From assembly GCF_901827185.1 (NCBI RefSeq), contig NZ_LR594671.1, positions 2,480,001 through 2,544,000 on the forward strand: DNA of 64,000 nt, read 5' to 3'. The position numbers were made by a program, and so were the translations under genes. Under the pieces are notes generated by a model that did not search any database, was not told where the DNA came from, and was given only the letters and a program-made list of their open reading frames with translations. This document shows positions 26,220-35,281 of the stretch, in pieces. Position 1 is the stretch's first letter, and every line of letters begins with the position of its first letter. This DNA comes from Variovorax sp. PBL-E5 (GTDB lineage Bacteria > Pseudomonadota > Gammaproteobacteria > Burkholderiales > Burkholderiaceae_C).

Positions 26220-27013
26220 ATGGCGTGCGCCACTTCCTGCTGGCGCTGCAGTTCTTCACCCGCGTGCCGGTGACCGGGCCGCTGGCCGGCTGGGTCGGCT
26301 TCAGCCCGGCGATGCTGCGTGCGAGCGCGGCGCATTTTCCGGGTATCGGCTGGCTGGTCGGCGCGGTGGGCGCGGGTGTTTTCGTCGGCGCGCAGGCCGG
26401 GCTGCCGGGCCTCGGCGGTGCAGTGGCTGCGGCCGTGCTGTCGACTGCGGCCACCGTGTGGATGACGGGCGCCTTCCACGAAGACGGACTGGCCGACGTG
26501 GCCGATGGACTCGGCGGCTCGGCCGACCGCGCACGGGCGCTCGAGATCATGAAGGACTCGCGCATCGGCGCCTTCGGCGCCATCGCGCTGGTGCTTGCGC
26601 TGGGCCTGAAGGCCGCATTGCTGGCCGTGCTCGCGGGGCAGGGCCCTGCGTGCGTGGCCGCCGCGCTCGTCGGCGCGCATGTGCTCTCGCGCCTCGCGCC
26701 GTTGTTCCTGATCCGGTGGCTGCCCTATGTCGGCGATCAGGGCGCGGCGAGCAAGGCCAAACCGCTGGCCGATGCGATCGGCGGCGGCGCCTTGCTGGTG
26801 GGCATCGCCTGGTCGGTGCCGGCGGCCGCGCTCCTGCTGTGGGTGATGGGTGCGCTGCATGGAGGGATGGCCTTGCTGCTGGGCGCGCTCGCCACGGTGT
26901 GCGTGGCGCGGCTGCTGCAGCGCCGGTTGCAGGGCTTCACCGGCGACGGCCTGGGCGCGACGCAGCAGGTCTGCGAACTCGCGCTCTACCTTGCGCTTGC
27001 GTGGCGCGCATGA
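26216..27013 (+). CDS. cobS: Adenosylcobinamide-GDP ribazoletransferase (cobalamin synthase)
   Basis: This integral membrane enzyme joins adenosylcobinamide-GDP with alpha-ribazole (phosphate). The start is GTG at 26216, inside the cobT stop (GTGA), because no ATG fits and the next residues NGVRHFLLALQFFTRVPV are the family's usual beginning. The 265 residues contain the Mg-binding FHEDGLADVADGLGGS, IMKDSRIGAFGA, and several membrane segments ending with TGDGLGATQQVCELALYLAL. Confidence 0.94.
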   Translation: MNGVRHFLLALQFFTRVPVTGPLAGWVGFSPAMLRASAAHFPGIGWLVGAVGAGVFVGAQAGLPGLGGAVAAAVLSTAATVWMTGAFHEDGLADVADGLGGSADRARALEIMKDSRIGAFGAIALVLALGLKAALLAVLAGQGPACVAAALVGAHVLSRLAPLFLIRWLPYVGDQGAASKAKPLADAIGGGALLVGIAWSVPAAALLLWVMGALHGGMALLLGALATVCVARLLQRRLQGFTGDGLGATQQVCELALYLALAWRA

Positions 27014-27558
27014 AGCTGCGCCTGGTGCGCCATGCACAGACCTCGGCAGCGGCCGGCCTTTGCTACGGCCGGACCGACGTGCCGGTGCCGCCCGAGGCGA
27101 CACGGGCAGTGGCCGAGCGCATCGCGCCGGACTTGCCGGCCGGCATCGCCATGGCGTGCTCGCCCTTGCAGCGCTGCGCCGGCCTCGCGCAGGCGCTCTC
27201 GGCACTGCGGCCCGATCTGCATCCGCATGCCGACCCGCGGCTGGCCGAGATGGATTTCGGGATCTGGGAGAAGTCGCCGTGGTCCGCGATCGACCGTGCC
27301 GGGTTCGATGCCTGGATGCGCGACTTCGCCGACCTGCGTGCCGGCGGCAGCGGCGAGAGCACGCGCCAGTTCATGCAGCGCGTCGGCGAGGCCTTCGATG
27401 CATGGCGCGCAACCGGTCGCGATGCGGTGTGGGTCACGCATGCGGGCGTGATCCGCGCCGCGTGGCTGCTGCATGAAGGCGTGCGTTGCGTGGCCCGTGC
27501 GGACCAGTGGCCGTCGCAGCCGATCGCCTTCGGCGAGTGCGTGACGATCGAGGCCTGA
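27010..27558 (+). CDS. Histidine phosphatase, probable alpha-ribazole phosphatase
   Basis: The enzyme likely removes the phosphate from alpha-ribazole phosphate or cobalamin phosphate at the end of the pathway. The 182 residues show the phosphohistidine motif LVRHAQT at 5-11 (RHA instead of the common RHG), CYGRTDVPV, ACSPLQRC, the acid residue region DFGIWE, and VTHAGVIRA. Four bases overlap with cobS. A broad-specificity phosphoglycerate-mutase-like phosphatase is the alternative; context favours the cobalamin role. Its stop lies in a hairpin shared with nth. Confidence 0.85.
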   Translation: MKLRLVRHAQTSAAAGLCYGRTDVPVPPEATRAVAERIAPDLPAGIAMACSPLQRCAGLAQALSALRPDLHPHADPRLAEMDFGIWEKSPWSAIDRAGFDAWMRDFADLRAGGSGESTRQFMQRVGEAFDAWRATGRDAVWVTHAGVIRAAWLLHEGVRCVARADQWPSQPIAFGECVTIEA

Positions 27559-27579
27559 AGCGCAAGCGCGCTCAGGCCT
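27551..27579. terminator. Hairpin spanning two convergent stop codons
   Basis: AGGCCTGA (27551-27558) pairs perfectly with TCAGGCCT (27572-27579), with further GCGC pairing inside. The arms contain the phosphatase stop and the nth stop respectively. There is no long T-run on either side, so any termination would be weak or factor-assisted. The convergent position suits a bidirectional terminator. Confidence 0.5.
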
Positions 27580-28216
27580 TGGGCGCCGGCGTCTTCGGCT
27601 TGTAGTCGCACCAGGGCGCCACCGCGCAGTCCCAGCAGCGCGGCTTGCGCGCGATGCAGACGTAGCGGCCATGCAGGATCAGCCAGTGGTGTGCATGAAG
27701 CCGGTATTCGGGCGGCACGCGCTTCTCGAGCTTGAGCTCGACCTCGAGCGGCGTCTTTCCGGGCGCCAGACCGGTGCGGTTGGCGACGCGGAAGATGTGG
27801 GTATCGACCGCCATGGTCGGCTCGCCGAACGCGACGTTGAGCACCACGTTGGCCGTCTTGCGGCCGACACCGGGCAGGGCTTCGAGCTCGGCGCGTGTCC
27901 TTGGCACTTCGCCCCCGTGCTGCTCGACGAGCATGCGGCAGGCCTCGATCAGGTGCTTGGCCTTGCTGCGGTAGAGACCGATGGTCTTGATGTAGCCCTC
28001 GAGCCCTTCGACGCCGAGGTCGAGGATGGCCTGCGGCGTGTTCGCGACCGGATAGAGCTTGCGCGTCGCCTTGTTCACGCCGACATCGGTGGCCTGCGCC
28101 GACAGCAGCACGGCGGCCAGCAGCTCGAAGGGGGTCGTGTATTCGAGCTCGGTTTCCGGCGTCGGGTTGGCGGCCTGCAGGGTGGCGAAGAAGAGGCTGA
28201 TCTCAGATTTTTTCAT
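27572..28216 (-). CDS. nth: Endonuclease III (DNA glycosylase/AP lyase)
   Basis: Nth removes oxidised pyrimidines in base-excision repair. The 214 residues have helix-hairpin-helix LPGVGRKTANVVL with the catalytic Lys, the catalytic Asp in VDTHIFRVANR, and the C-terminal 4Fe-4S pattern C-x6-C-x2-C-x5-C (CIARKPRCWDCAVAPWC). The start MKKSEISLFF is typical. It is transcribed convergently with the cobalamin genes and divergently from the aminotransferase. Confidence 0.96.
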   Translation of the reverse strand: MKKSEISLFFATLQAANPTPETELEYTTPFELLAAVLLSAQATDVGVNKATRKLYPVANTPQAILDLGVEGLEGYIKTIGLYRSKAKHLIEACRMLVEQHGGEVPRTRAELEALPGVGRKTANVVLNVAFGEPTMAVDTHIFRVANRTGLAPGKTPLEVELKLEKRVPPEYRLHAHHWLILHGRYVCIARKPRCWDCAVAPWCDYKPKTPAPKA

Positions 28217-28293
28217 CGTGAGGCGCAGTCTATGGCTTGTGCGCGCGGACTTGCGACAATGGCGCCCTGCAACTCCCGAACAGAAGGTTCTTC

Positions 28294-29481
28294 ATGCAAT
28301 TCGCATCCCGCCTCGACAACGTCGAAACCTCCGCCATCCGCGAACTTTTCAAGCTGCTCGGCACGCCCGGCATCATCAGCTTCGCGGGCGGCTTTCCCGA
28401 CAGCGCGATGTTCGATGTCGAAGGGTTGAAGGAGGCGAGCGCGAAAGCCCTGTCCGAGGAACCCGGCGGCGCCCTGCAGTACGGCGCGACCGAGGGCTAC
28501 GAGCCGCTGCGCACGCAGTTGTCCGCCTTCATGAAGAGCAAGGGCGTCGATGTCGCGCCCTCCGGCCTGATCGTCACCACCGGCAGCCAGCAGGCGCTCG
28601 ATCTGCTGGGCAAGACGCTGATCTCGCCCGGCGACAAGGTGATCGTCGAAGGGCCGACCTTCCTGGCGACCATCCAGTGCTTCCGCCTCTACGGCGCCCA
28701 CCTGATCAGCGCGCCGATCGACGCCGACGGCGTGCGCACCGACGAGCTCGAAAAGCTCATCGCCGAACACAAGCCCAAGTTCGTCTACCTGATCCCGACC
28801 TTCGGCAATCCGAGCGGCGCGATGCTGAGCCTGGAGCGGCGCAGGAAGGTGCTCGAGATGGCGGTCAAGCACCAGACGCTGATCGTCGAGGACGACCCTT
28901 ACGGCGATCTCTATTTCGGCAAGGCGCCGCCGCCCTCGATCATGTCGCTGACCCAGGACGTGCCGGGCAGCCGCGAACTGGTCGCGCATTGCGGCTCGAT
29001 GAGCAAGGTGCTGAGCCCGGGCCTGCGCATCGGCTGGATGATCGCGCCGGCGGAACTGCTCGCCAAGGCGACCATGTGCAAGCAGTTCAGCGATGCGCAC
29101 ACCAGCACCTTCGCGCAGGCGACGGCCGCGCAGTACCTCAAGAGCGGCCGCATGCCCGACACGCTCGCCAACGTGCGCAAGGTCTACGGCCAGCGCGCGC
29201 TGGCCATGGGCGCGGCGCTGAAGCGCGAGCTGGGCGACGCCATCACCTTCGAGCAGCCGGGCGGCGGTCTGTTCTTCTGGGCGCGCCTCACCGGCGCCAA
29301 CGGCAAGATCGCCGATGCCAACGTGCTCGCCAAGCGCGCGATCGAGAAGCTCGTGGCCTTCGTGCCGGGCGCACCCTTCTTCGCCGAGAAGCCCGATGTG
29401 GCGACGCTGCGGCTGAGCTTCGCGACGGCCAACGTCGAGAAGATCGAGGAAGGCATCGCGCGCCTCGGTGCGGCGCTGTAG
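28294..29481 (+). CDS. PLP-dependent aminotransferase, class I (2-aminoadipate / aromatic aminotransferase-like)
   Basis: The 395-residue enzyme transfers amino groups between amino and keto acids. Family features are GIISFAGGFPDSAMF, LQYGATEGYEPLR, IPTFGNPSGAMLSLERR, EDDPYGDLYF, and the PLP lysine in GSMSKVLSPGLRIGWM. It resembles LysN/MocR-type aminotransferase domains but lacks a DNA-binding domain. The start ATG 28294 follows GAAGG. GACAAT at 28255-28260 may be a -10 box. The next small gene follows closely and is probably co-transcribed. The substrate is unknown. Confidence 0.88.
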   Translation: MQFASRLDNVETSAIRELFKLLGTPGIISFAGGFPDSAMFDVEGLKEASAKALSEEPGGALQYGATEGYEPLRTQLSAFMKSKGVDVAPSGLIVTTGSQQALDLLGKTLISPGDKVIVEGPTFLATIQCFRLYGAHLISAPIDADGVRTDELEKLIAEHKPKFVYLIPTFGNPSGAMLSLERRRKVLEMAVKHQTLIVEDDPYGDLYFGKAPPPSIMSLTQDVPGSRELVAHCGSMSKVLSPGLRIGWMIAPAELLAKATMCKQFSDAHTSTFAQATAAQYLKSGRMPDTLANVRKVYGQRALAMGAALKRELGDAITFEQPGGGLFFWARLTGANGKIADANVLAKRAIEKLVAFVPGAPFFAEKPDVATLRLSFATANVEKIEEGIARLGAAL

Positions 29482-29489
29482 GCTTCCCC

Positions 29490-29795
29490 ATGAGAAAAAC
29501 TTTTCAGCTGCGACCCGAAGGCAAGAACCCCGACCGGGTCCTGGATGCCGTCAAGCACGAGATCCGCAAGTACCTCAAGCGCGAGCGCGCGCATGCCTTG
29601 CCCGAGGGCGCGGACTTCTGGGATTTCGATTGCCGCTTCGGCCTTTCGGCCGAGACCGCCGAAGCCGTCCATCTTTCCGCGCTCATCGGGCGGGTGGATG
29701 GCGTCGCGAAAGAGGGCGGTGCGCAGGCCTATGTCGAGATCCTGGCCCGGCCCGGCCAGCGAACGGCGCGGCCGGTCGAGCCCGCGGCCGAGTAG
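29490..29795 (+). CDS. DUF6172 family protein
   Basis: This is a conserved 101-residue protein of unknown function. MRKTFQLRPEGKNPDRVLDAVKHEIRKYLKRERAHALPEG-type basic helices are followed by DFWDFDCRFG and an acidic/Ala-rich end; this pattern matches what I know as DUF6172, a short protein common in Burkholderiales. It starts 9 bases after the aminotransferase. Basic N-terminus and size would suit nucleic-acid or ribosome contact, but that is a guess. It ends 4 bases before the convergent Cys/Met-metabolism gene. Confidence 0.7.
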   Translation: MRKTFQLRPEGKNPDRVLDAVKHEIRKYLKRERAHALPEGADFWDFDCRFGLSAETAEAVHLSALIGRVDGVAKEGGAQAYVEILARPGQRTARPVEPAAE

Positions 29796-29799
29796 GTCG

Positions 29800-31062
29800 T
29801 CAGCGCAGCGCCTGGTCGAAGTCCTCGATCAGTTCGTCCGCCGCTTCCAGGCCGACCGAGACGCGCACCAGTCCGTCGGCGATGCCCATCTCGGCGCGCA
29901 CGGTGGGGCCGGCCTCCCAGAAGATCGTCGGCGCGACCGGAATGATCAGCGTGCGGTTGTCGCCCAGGCCGGTCGCCTTGATCGGCAATTGCAGGCGGTT
30001 CAGCACTGCCGGCATGCGCGCGCGGTCGCGCAGCTCGAAGCCGAGGAGCCACGACCCGGCCTTGAAATGGCGCTTCGCCATCGCATGCTGCGGATGGCTT
30101 TCCAGCATCGGATAGTGCACGGCCGCGATGGCCTCGTGCGCCTGCAGGTGGCGCGCCAGCGAGAGCGCGGTGGCGCTGGTCTGCGTGACGCGCAGTGCGA
30201 GCGTCTCGGCGCCGAGACTGATGCGGTGCGCCTGCTCGGGCGAGAGCGATGCGCCCATGTCGCGCAATCCCTTCTTGCGGATCTGCATCAGCCCCCACTG
30301 GCGCGCGTCCGACTTGCGGTAGCTCGGTGCGATGTTGGGATAGTCCTGCCAGTCGAATTCGCCGGTGTCGGTGACCGCGCCGCCGAGCGCGGCGCCATGG
30401 CCGGCGATGGTCTTGGTGAGCGAGTTCACGACCAGCCCGGCGCCCACGCGCTTCGGCCTGAAGAGCGCGGGCGAGGTGATGGTGTTGTCGACCACGTAGA
30501 GCAGGCCGTGCTCGCGGCACAGCGCGCCGATGGCGTCGAGGTCGGGGATCTGCGTGCCGGGGTTGGCGATGGTCTCGACGAACACCATGCGCGTGTTCGG
30601 GCGCAGCGCGGCGCGCACGTTCTCCACCGAACAGGCATCGACCTTGCTGACCGCGACGCCCAGGTCCTGCAGCGTGCCGAACAGGCTGTTGGTGTTGCCG
30701 AAGACGAAGGCGCTGGAAACCACGTGGTCGCCCGCGCGCAGCAGCGTGAGAAAGACCGCGGACAGCGCGGCCATGCCGGTCGAGAAACACAGCGTGCCGA
30801 GGCCCTGTTCGAGCTGCGTGATCTTCGCTTCCAGCGCCGCCGTCGTCGGCGTGCCCTGGCGGGCGTAGTTGAAGCTGTTCTTCAGGGTGCCCTGGAACAC
30901 GCCGATCAGGTCCTCGACCCGATCGAAGCCGTACTGGACCGAGGTGTGGATCGGCTTGTGGATGGCGCCGTGCTCGACGCCGAAGCGCCGGTCGCCATGC
31001 ACCGTGGCCGATGCGGCGGGCGCGGCCTCGTCCCGTGCATTGTCCTTGCTGTCCTTGCTCAT
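29800..31062 (-). CDS. Cys/Met metabolism PLP enzyme (cystathionine gamma-synthase / O-succinylhomoserine sulfhydrylase family)
   Basis: The 420-residue enzyme belongs to the gamma-replacement family of trans-sulfuration and direct sulfhydrylation. It has SVQYGFDRVEDLIGVFQG, YARQGTPTTAALEAKITQLEQG, FSTGMAALSAVF, the cofactor Asp in VVDNTITSPALFRP, and the PLP Lys in VNSLTKTIAGHG. Its start overlaps the serB stop by 4 bases, so it is the last gene of an mfd-serB operon. MetZ or a methionine gamma-lyase-like role cannot be separated by eye. Confidence 0.85.
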   Translation of the reverse strand: MSKDSKDNARDEAAPAASATVHGDRRFGVEHGAIHKPIHTSVQYGFDRVEDLIGVFQGTLKNSFNYARQGTPTTAALEAKITQLEQGLGTLCFSTGMAALSAVFLTLLRAGDHVVSSAFVFGNTNSLFGTLQDLGVAVSKVDACSVENVRAALRPNTRMVFVETIANPGTQIPDLDAIGALCREHGLLYVVDNTITSPALFRPKRVGAGLVVNSLTKTIAGHGAALGGAVTDTGEFDWQDYPNIAPSYRKSDARQWGLMQIRKKGLRDMGASLSPEQAHRISLGAETLALRVTQTSATALSLARHLQAHEAIAAVHYPMLESHPQHAMAKRHFKAGSWLLGFELRDRARMPAVLNRLQLPIKATGLGDNRTLIIPVAPTIFWEAGPTVRAEMGIADGLVRVSVGLEAADELIEDFDQALR

Positions 31063-31778
31063 GGCTTCTCCGTGAAGATGTCGAGCAGGCGGTCGAGGCC
31101 GCCTTCGTTGATCGCGACCATCGCCTGTTCGCGCACCCTGGGCTTGGCGTGGTAGGCCACCGAGAGCCCGGCCTCGGCCATCATCGGCAAATCGTTGGCG
31201 CCATCGCCGACCGCAATGACCTCGGCCGGCGAGATGCCCAGCAACGACGCGACTTCCAGCAGCGTGCGGCGTTTTTCCGCGCCGTCGCAGATATCGCCCC
31301 AGCTTTGTGGCGCGACGCGGCCGGTGAGCTCGCCATCGGCTTCGTCGAGCAGGTTGGAGCGTGCGAAGTCGATGCCCAGGCGTTCCTTCACGCGGTTCGC
31401 GAAGAAGGTGAAGCCGCCCGACACCAGCAGCACCTTGAGACCGGCCGCCTTGCAGACCGCGACCAGTTCGGCCGCGCCGGGGTTGAGCCGCAGCCGCTCG
31501 TCGTAGACCCGCTGCAAGGCATCGACCGGCACGCCCTGCAGCAGCGCGACGCGGCGGCGCAGGCTTTCCTTGAAGTCCTTGATCTCGCCGCGCATCGTGG
31601 CCTCGGTGATGGCGGCGACCTCGGCCTTCTTGCCGGCCGCGTCGGCGATCTCGTCGATGCATTCGATGTTGATCAGCGTCGAGTCCATGTCGAAGCAGAT
31701 CAGCTTGAAATCGGCCAGCGCGAGCGGTGGCGTGAAATGCCGGACGATCAGGCCGGGCGATATGTCGTGGGCGGTCAT
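31059..31778 (-). CDS. serB: Phosphoserine phosphatase
   Basis: SerB catalyses the last step of serine synthesis. The 239-residue HAD protein has the nucleophile motif DMDST (30-34), VLLVSGGFTFFANRVKERLG (motif II Ser) and VIAVGDGANDLPMMAEAGLSVAYHAKP (motif III). Both ends overlap neighbours by 4 bases (mfd before it, the PLP enzyme after it). It lacks the N-terminal ACT domains found in some homologues. Confidence 0.95.
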   Translation of the reverse strand: MTAHDISPGLIVRHFTPPLALADFKLICFDMDSTLINIECIDEIADAAGKKAEVAAITEATMRGEIKDFKESLRRRVALLQGVPVDALQRVYDERLRLNPGAAELVAVCKAAGLKVLLVSGGFTFFANRVKERLGIDFARSNLLDEADGELTGRVAPQSWGDICDGAEKRRTLLEVASLLGISPAEVIAVGDGANDLPMMAEAGLSVAYHAKPRVREQAMVAINEGGLDRLLDIFTEKP

Positions 31779-34700
31779 GCGGCGGTCGCTTCCTGTACTT
31801 TGGGCTGGCCGAGGCTGCGCAGCACGTCGCGCACCATCTGCGCGCGGTCCTTCGGTTCCTTGAGTTCGCGCTCGATGCGCAGCTTCTCGTTGCCGGCCAG
31901 CTTGATGTGCTTGTTCTTCTGGATCAGGCTGATGATGTGCATCGAATCGATCGGCGGATCCTTTCGGAAGGTGATGTGGATCACGCCCGGCGCCGCATCG
32001 ACCTTGAGCACGCCGTAGGGCCGCGCGAGCACGCGCAGCCGGTGCATGTCGATCAGCGTCTGCGCCTGCGGCGGCAGCTTGCCGAAGCGGTCGACGATTT
32101 CCTCCAGCAGGGTGTCGATCTGATCGGGCGTCTTCGCGGTGGCGAGCTTCTTGTAGAAGGACAGGCGCAGGTGCACGTCGCCGCAGTAGTCGTCGGGCAA
32201 GAGGGCGGGTGCATGCAGGTTGATCTCGGTCGTCACGTTGAGCGGCGACAGCAGGTCGGGCTCGCGGCCCTCCTTGAGCGAGCGCACGGCCTCGGCCAGC
32301 ATCTCGTTGTAGAGCTGGAAGCCGATCTCCATCATGTTGCCGCTCTGGTTCTCGCCCAGCACCTCGCCGGCGCCGCGGATCTCGAGGTCGTGCATCGCGA
32401 GGTAGAAGCCCGAGCCCAGTTCCTCCATCGCCTGGATGGCATCCAGCCGCTGTGCGGCCTGCTTGGTCAGGCCATCGATGTCGGGCACCATCAGGTAGGC
32501 ATAGGCTTGGTGATGGCTGCGGCCGACGCGGCCGCGCAGCTGGTGCAGCTGGGCCAGGCCGAACTTGTCGGCGCGGCTCATGACGATGGTGTTGGCGGTC
32601 GGCACGTCGATGCCTGTCTCGATGATGGTCGAGCACAACAGCAGGTTGTAGCGCTGGGCGACGAAGTCGCGCATCACGCGCTCCAGCTCGCGCTCGGGCA
32701 TCTGGCCGTGGGCGACTGCGATGCGCGCCTCGGGCAGGATCTCCTCGAGCTTCTGCCGCCGGTTCTGGATCGTCTCGACCTCGTTGTGCAGAAAGTAGAC
32801 CTGGCCGCCGCGCTTGAGCTCGCGCAGCACGGCTTCGCGGATCACGCCCGTGCCTTCCGTGCGAACGAAGGTCTTGATCGCGAGGCGGCGTTGCGGCGCG
32901 GTGGCGATCACGCTCAGGTCGCGCAGGCCTTCGAGCGCCATGCCCAGCGTGCGCGGGATCGGCGTGGCGGTGAGCGTGAGCACGTCGACCTCGGCGCGCA
33001 TCGCCTTCATGGCTTCCTTGTGGCGCACGCCGAAGCGATGCTCCTCGTCGATGATGAGCAGGCCCAGGTTCTTGAACTTGACCGACTGCGACAGCAGCTT
33101 GTGCGTGCCCACCACGATGTCGATGGTGCCGTCGGCCAGGCCCTTGGCGGCGGTGTTGATTTCCTTGGTCGAGCGGAATCGGCTCATCTCGGCGACCTTG
33201 ACCGGCCACTTGGCGAAGCGGTCGACCAGCGTCTGGTGGTGCTGCTCGGCCAGCAACGTGGTCGGCGCCAGGAATGCGACCTGCTTGCCGCCCGTCACCG
33301 CGACGAAGGCGGCGCGCAGCGCGACCTCGGTCTTGCCGAAGCCGACGTCGCCGCAGACCAGCCGGTCCATCGGCTGCGGCGAGATCATGTCGTGGATCAC
33401 GGCGTGGATCGCGGCCTTCTGGTCGGCGGTCTCGTCGAAGCCGAAATCGTTGGCGAAGACTTCGTAGTCGGCGGCCGAGAAGCGGAAGGCATGGCCTTCG
33501 CGCGCCGCGCGCCGTGCGTAGATGTTGAGCAGCTCGGCCGCGGAGTCGCGCACCTGTTCGGCGGCGCGGCGCTTGGCCTTTTCCCACTGGCCGGAACCGA
33601 GCTTGTGCAGCGGCGCCTCGTCGGCGCTGACGCCGGTGTAGCGGCTGATCAGGTGCAGCTGCGAGACGGGCACGTAGAGCGTGGCCTTGTCCGCGTATTC
33701 GAGGTGCAGCATTTCCTGCACCAGCGGCTTGCCGTCGGCATCGACGCCCTGGCCGAGGTCCATGTTGACGAGGCCGCGGTAGCGCCCGATGCCATGCGCG
33801 GAATGCACGACCGGATCGCCGATCGCGAGTTCGCTCAAGTCCTTGATCAGCGCCTCGACGTCGCTGACCTGCTCCTGCTTCTTGTTGCGGCGCCGGGTCG
33901 CCGGCGCGGTCGCGAAGAGCTCGGTCTCGGTGACGAAGTCGATGCCCTGTTCGCGCCACGCGAAACCGGCGACCAGCGCGGCGGTTGCGATGCCTGTCTT
34001 CTCGTCGGGCGAGGCCTCGAACTCGGCCAGCGAATCGAAGGCCGGCGGATGGATGCCGCTGGCGCGCAGGAAGTCGAGCAGGCTCTCGCGCCGGCCGTCG
34101 CTCTCGGCGATCAGCAGCACGCGGTGCGGCGTGGCGGCGATATGGGCCTTGAGCTTGACCAGCGGATCGTCGGCGCCGCGGACAACGGCGAAGGCGGGGA
34201 GCGGCTCGAACTCGGCGTAGGGCGTGGCCGCGTCGTCCGGCCCCGATCGGATCGCCAGCTGCGCATGCGGCTTGGCGCGCTGGTAGAACTGCTCGGCGTT
34301 GAGGAACAGCGCCTCCGGCGGCAGTGCCGGCCGCTCGGGGTCGCCGCGCACCAGCCGGTAGCGCTCGTGGGTGTCCTGCCAGAAATGCTGGAACGCGGGC
34401 TCGAGCTCGCCGTGCAGCACCACGGTGGTGTTGGCGCCGAGGTAGTCGAAGACGCTCGCGGTCTCCTCGAAGAAGAGGGGCAGGTAGTACTCGATGCCGG
34501 CGGTCGCGACGCCGTTGCCCATGTCCTTGTAGATACGGCTGCGCGTCGGGTCGCCTTCGAGGAGTTCGCGCCAGCGGCTGCGGAAACGCGCGCGCGCATC
34601 GTCGTCCATCGGGAATTCGCGGCCGGGCAGGAGGCGCACTTCGGGCACCGGGTAAAGGCTGCGCTGGGTGTCGGGGTCGAAGGTACGGATCGAGTCGATC

Positions 34701-35260
34701 TCGTCGTCGAACAGGTCGACGCGGAATGGCACCTGCGAGCCCATCGGGAACAGGTCGATCAGGCCGCCACGCACGGCGTACTCGCCGGGGCTCACGACCT
34801 GCGTCACGTGGCTGTAGCCGGCCAGCGTGAGCTGCGCCTTGAGCTTCGATTCCTGCAGCTTCTGCCGGGTCTTGAAGTGGAAGGTGTAGCCAGCCAGGAA
34901 GGCCGGCGGCGCCAGCCGATAGAGGGCGGTGGTGGCCGGAACGAACACCACGTCGGCCTCTTTCTGGCTGATGCGCCAGAGGGTGGCAAGGCGTTCGCTG
35001 ATCAGATCCTGGTGCGGCGAGAAGCTGTCGTAGGGCAGCGTCTCCCAGTCCGGGAACAGGGCGCAGCGAAGCTCGGGCGCGAAGAACGCGATCTCGTCGA
35101 TCAGCCGTTGCGCGTCGTTGGCGTCGGCGGTGAACACGGCGGTCGCGCGGTCCGCCTTCTTTTCGCGCTCGGCCAGTTGCGCGAGCAGCAGGGTGTCGGC
35201 CGACAACGGAGGCCGTGGGAGCGTGAAGCGCTTGCCGGCTGAGAGAGGGGGGAGGTCCAT
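31775..35260 (-). CDS. mfd: Transcription-repair coupling factor
   Basis: Mfd removes RNA polymerase stalled at lesions and recruits UvrA. The 1161 residues match the family length. The UvrB-like N-terminal part contains LFPDWETLPYDSFSPHQDLISERLATL. The CarD-like RNA-polymerase interaction domain is IGDPVVHSAHGIGRYRGLVNMD (about 470-500). Next come the translocase motifs VCGDVGFGKTEVALRAAF, DEEHRFGVRHKE, LTATPIPRTL and GRVGRSHHQAYAYL, and a C-terminal TRCF domain. It heads a minus-strand operon with serB and the Cys/Met enzyme. Confidence 0.97.
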   Translation of the reverse strand: MDLPPLSAGKRFTLPRPPLSADTLLLAQLAEREKKADRATAVFTADANDAQRLIDEIAFFAPELRCALFPDWETLPYDSFSPHQDLISERLATLWRISQKEADVVFVPATTALYRLAPPAFLAGYTFHFKTRQKLQESKLKAQLTLAGYSHVTQVVSPGEYAVRGGLIDLFPMGSQVPFRVDLFDDEIDSIRTFDPDTQRSLYPVPEVRLLPGREFPMDDDARARFRSRWRELLEGDPTRSRIYKDMGNGVATAGIEYYLPLFFEETASVFDYLGANTTVVLHGELEPAFQHFWQDTHERYRLVRGDPERPALPPEALFLNAEQFYQRAKPHAQLAIRSGPDDAATPYAEFEPLPAFAVVRGADDPLVKLKAHIAATPHRVLLIAESDGRRESLLDFLRASGIHPPAFDSLAEFEASPDEKTGIATAALVAGFAWREQGIDFVTETELFATAPATRRRNKKQEQVSDVEALIKDLSELAIGDPVVHSAHGIGRYRGLVNMDLGQGVDADGKPLVQEMLHLEYADKATLYVPVSQLHLISRYTGVSADEAPLHKLGSGQWEKAKRRAAEQVRDSAAELLNIYARRAAREGHAFRFSAADYEVFANDFGFDETADQKAAIHAVIHDMISPQPMDRLVCGDVGFGKTEVALRAAFVAVTGGKQVAFLAPTTLLAEQHHQTLVDRFAKWPVKVAEMSRFRSTKEINTAAKGLADGTIDIVVGTHKLLSQSVKFKNLGLLIIDEEHRFGVRHKEAMKAMRAEVDVLTLTATPIPRTLGMALEGLRDLSVIATAPQRRLAIKTFVRTEGTGVIREAVLRELKRGGQVYFLHNEVETIQNRRQKLEEILPEARIAVAHGQMPERELERVMRDFVAQRYNLLLCSTIIETGIDVPTANTIVMSRADKFGLAQLHQLRGRVGRSHHQAYAYLMVPDIDGLTKQAAQRLDAIQAMEELGSGFYLAMHDLEIRGAGEVLGENQSGNMMEIGFQLYNEMLAEAVRSLKEGREPDLLSPLNVTTEINLHAPALLPDDYCGDVHLRLSFYKKLATAKTPDQIDTLLEEIVDRFGKLPPQAQTLIDMHRLRVLARPYGVLKVDAAPGVIHITFRKDPPIDSMHIISLIQKNKHIKLAGNEKLRIERELKEPKDRAQMVRDVLRSLGQPKVQEATAA

Positions 35261-35281
35261 GAAGTGCCTGGGAAATGCAGA

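Noticed and set aside
28255..28260. Recurrent GACAAT/TAGAAT motif upstream of several starts (cobQ, aminotransferase, rimO, ispD, phaR) as a special regulatory signal
   Set aside because: It fits an ordinary sigma-70 -10 element in this group, but matching -35 boxes are poor and spacing to starts varies, so I do not claim a new signal.
31907..35242. Long plus-strand frame opposite mfd, and long minus-strand extension of serB through mfd into ispD/ispF
   Set aside because: Both are out-of-phase shadows. Mfd shows full-length conserved motifs on the minus strand; the shadow frames show none.
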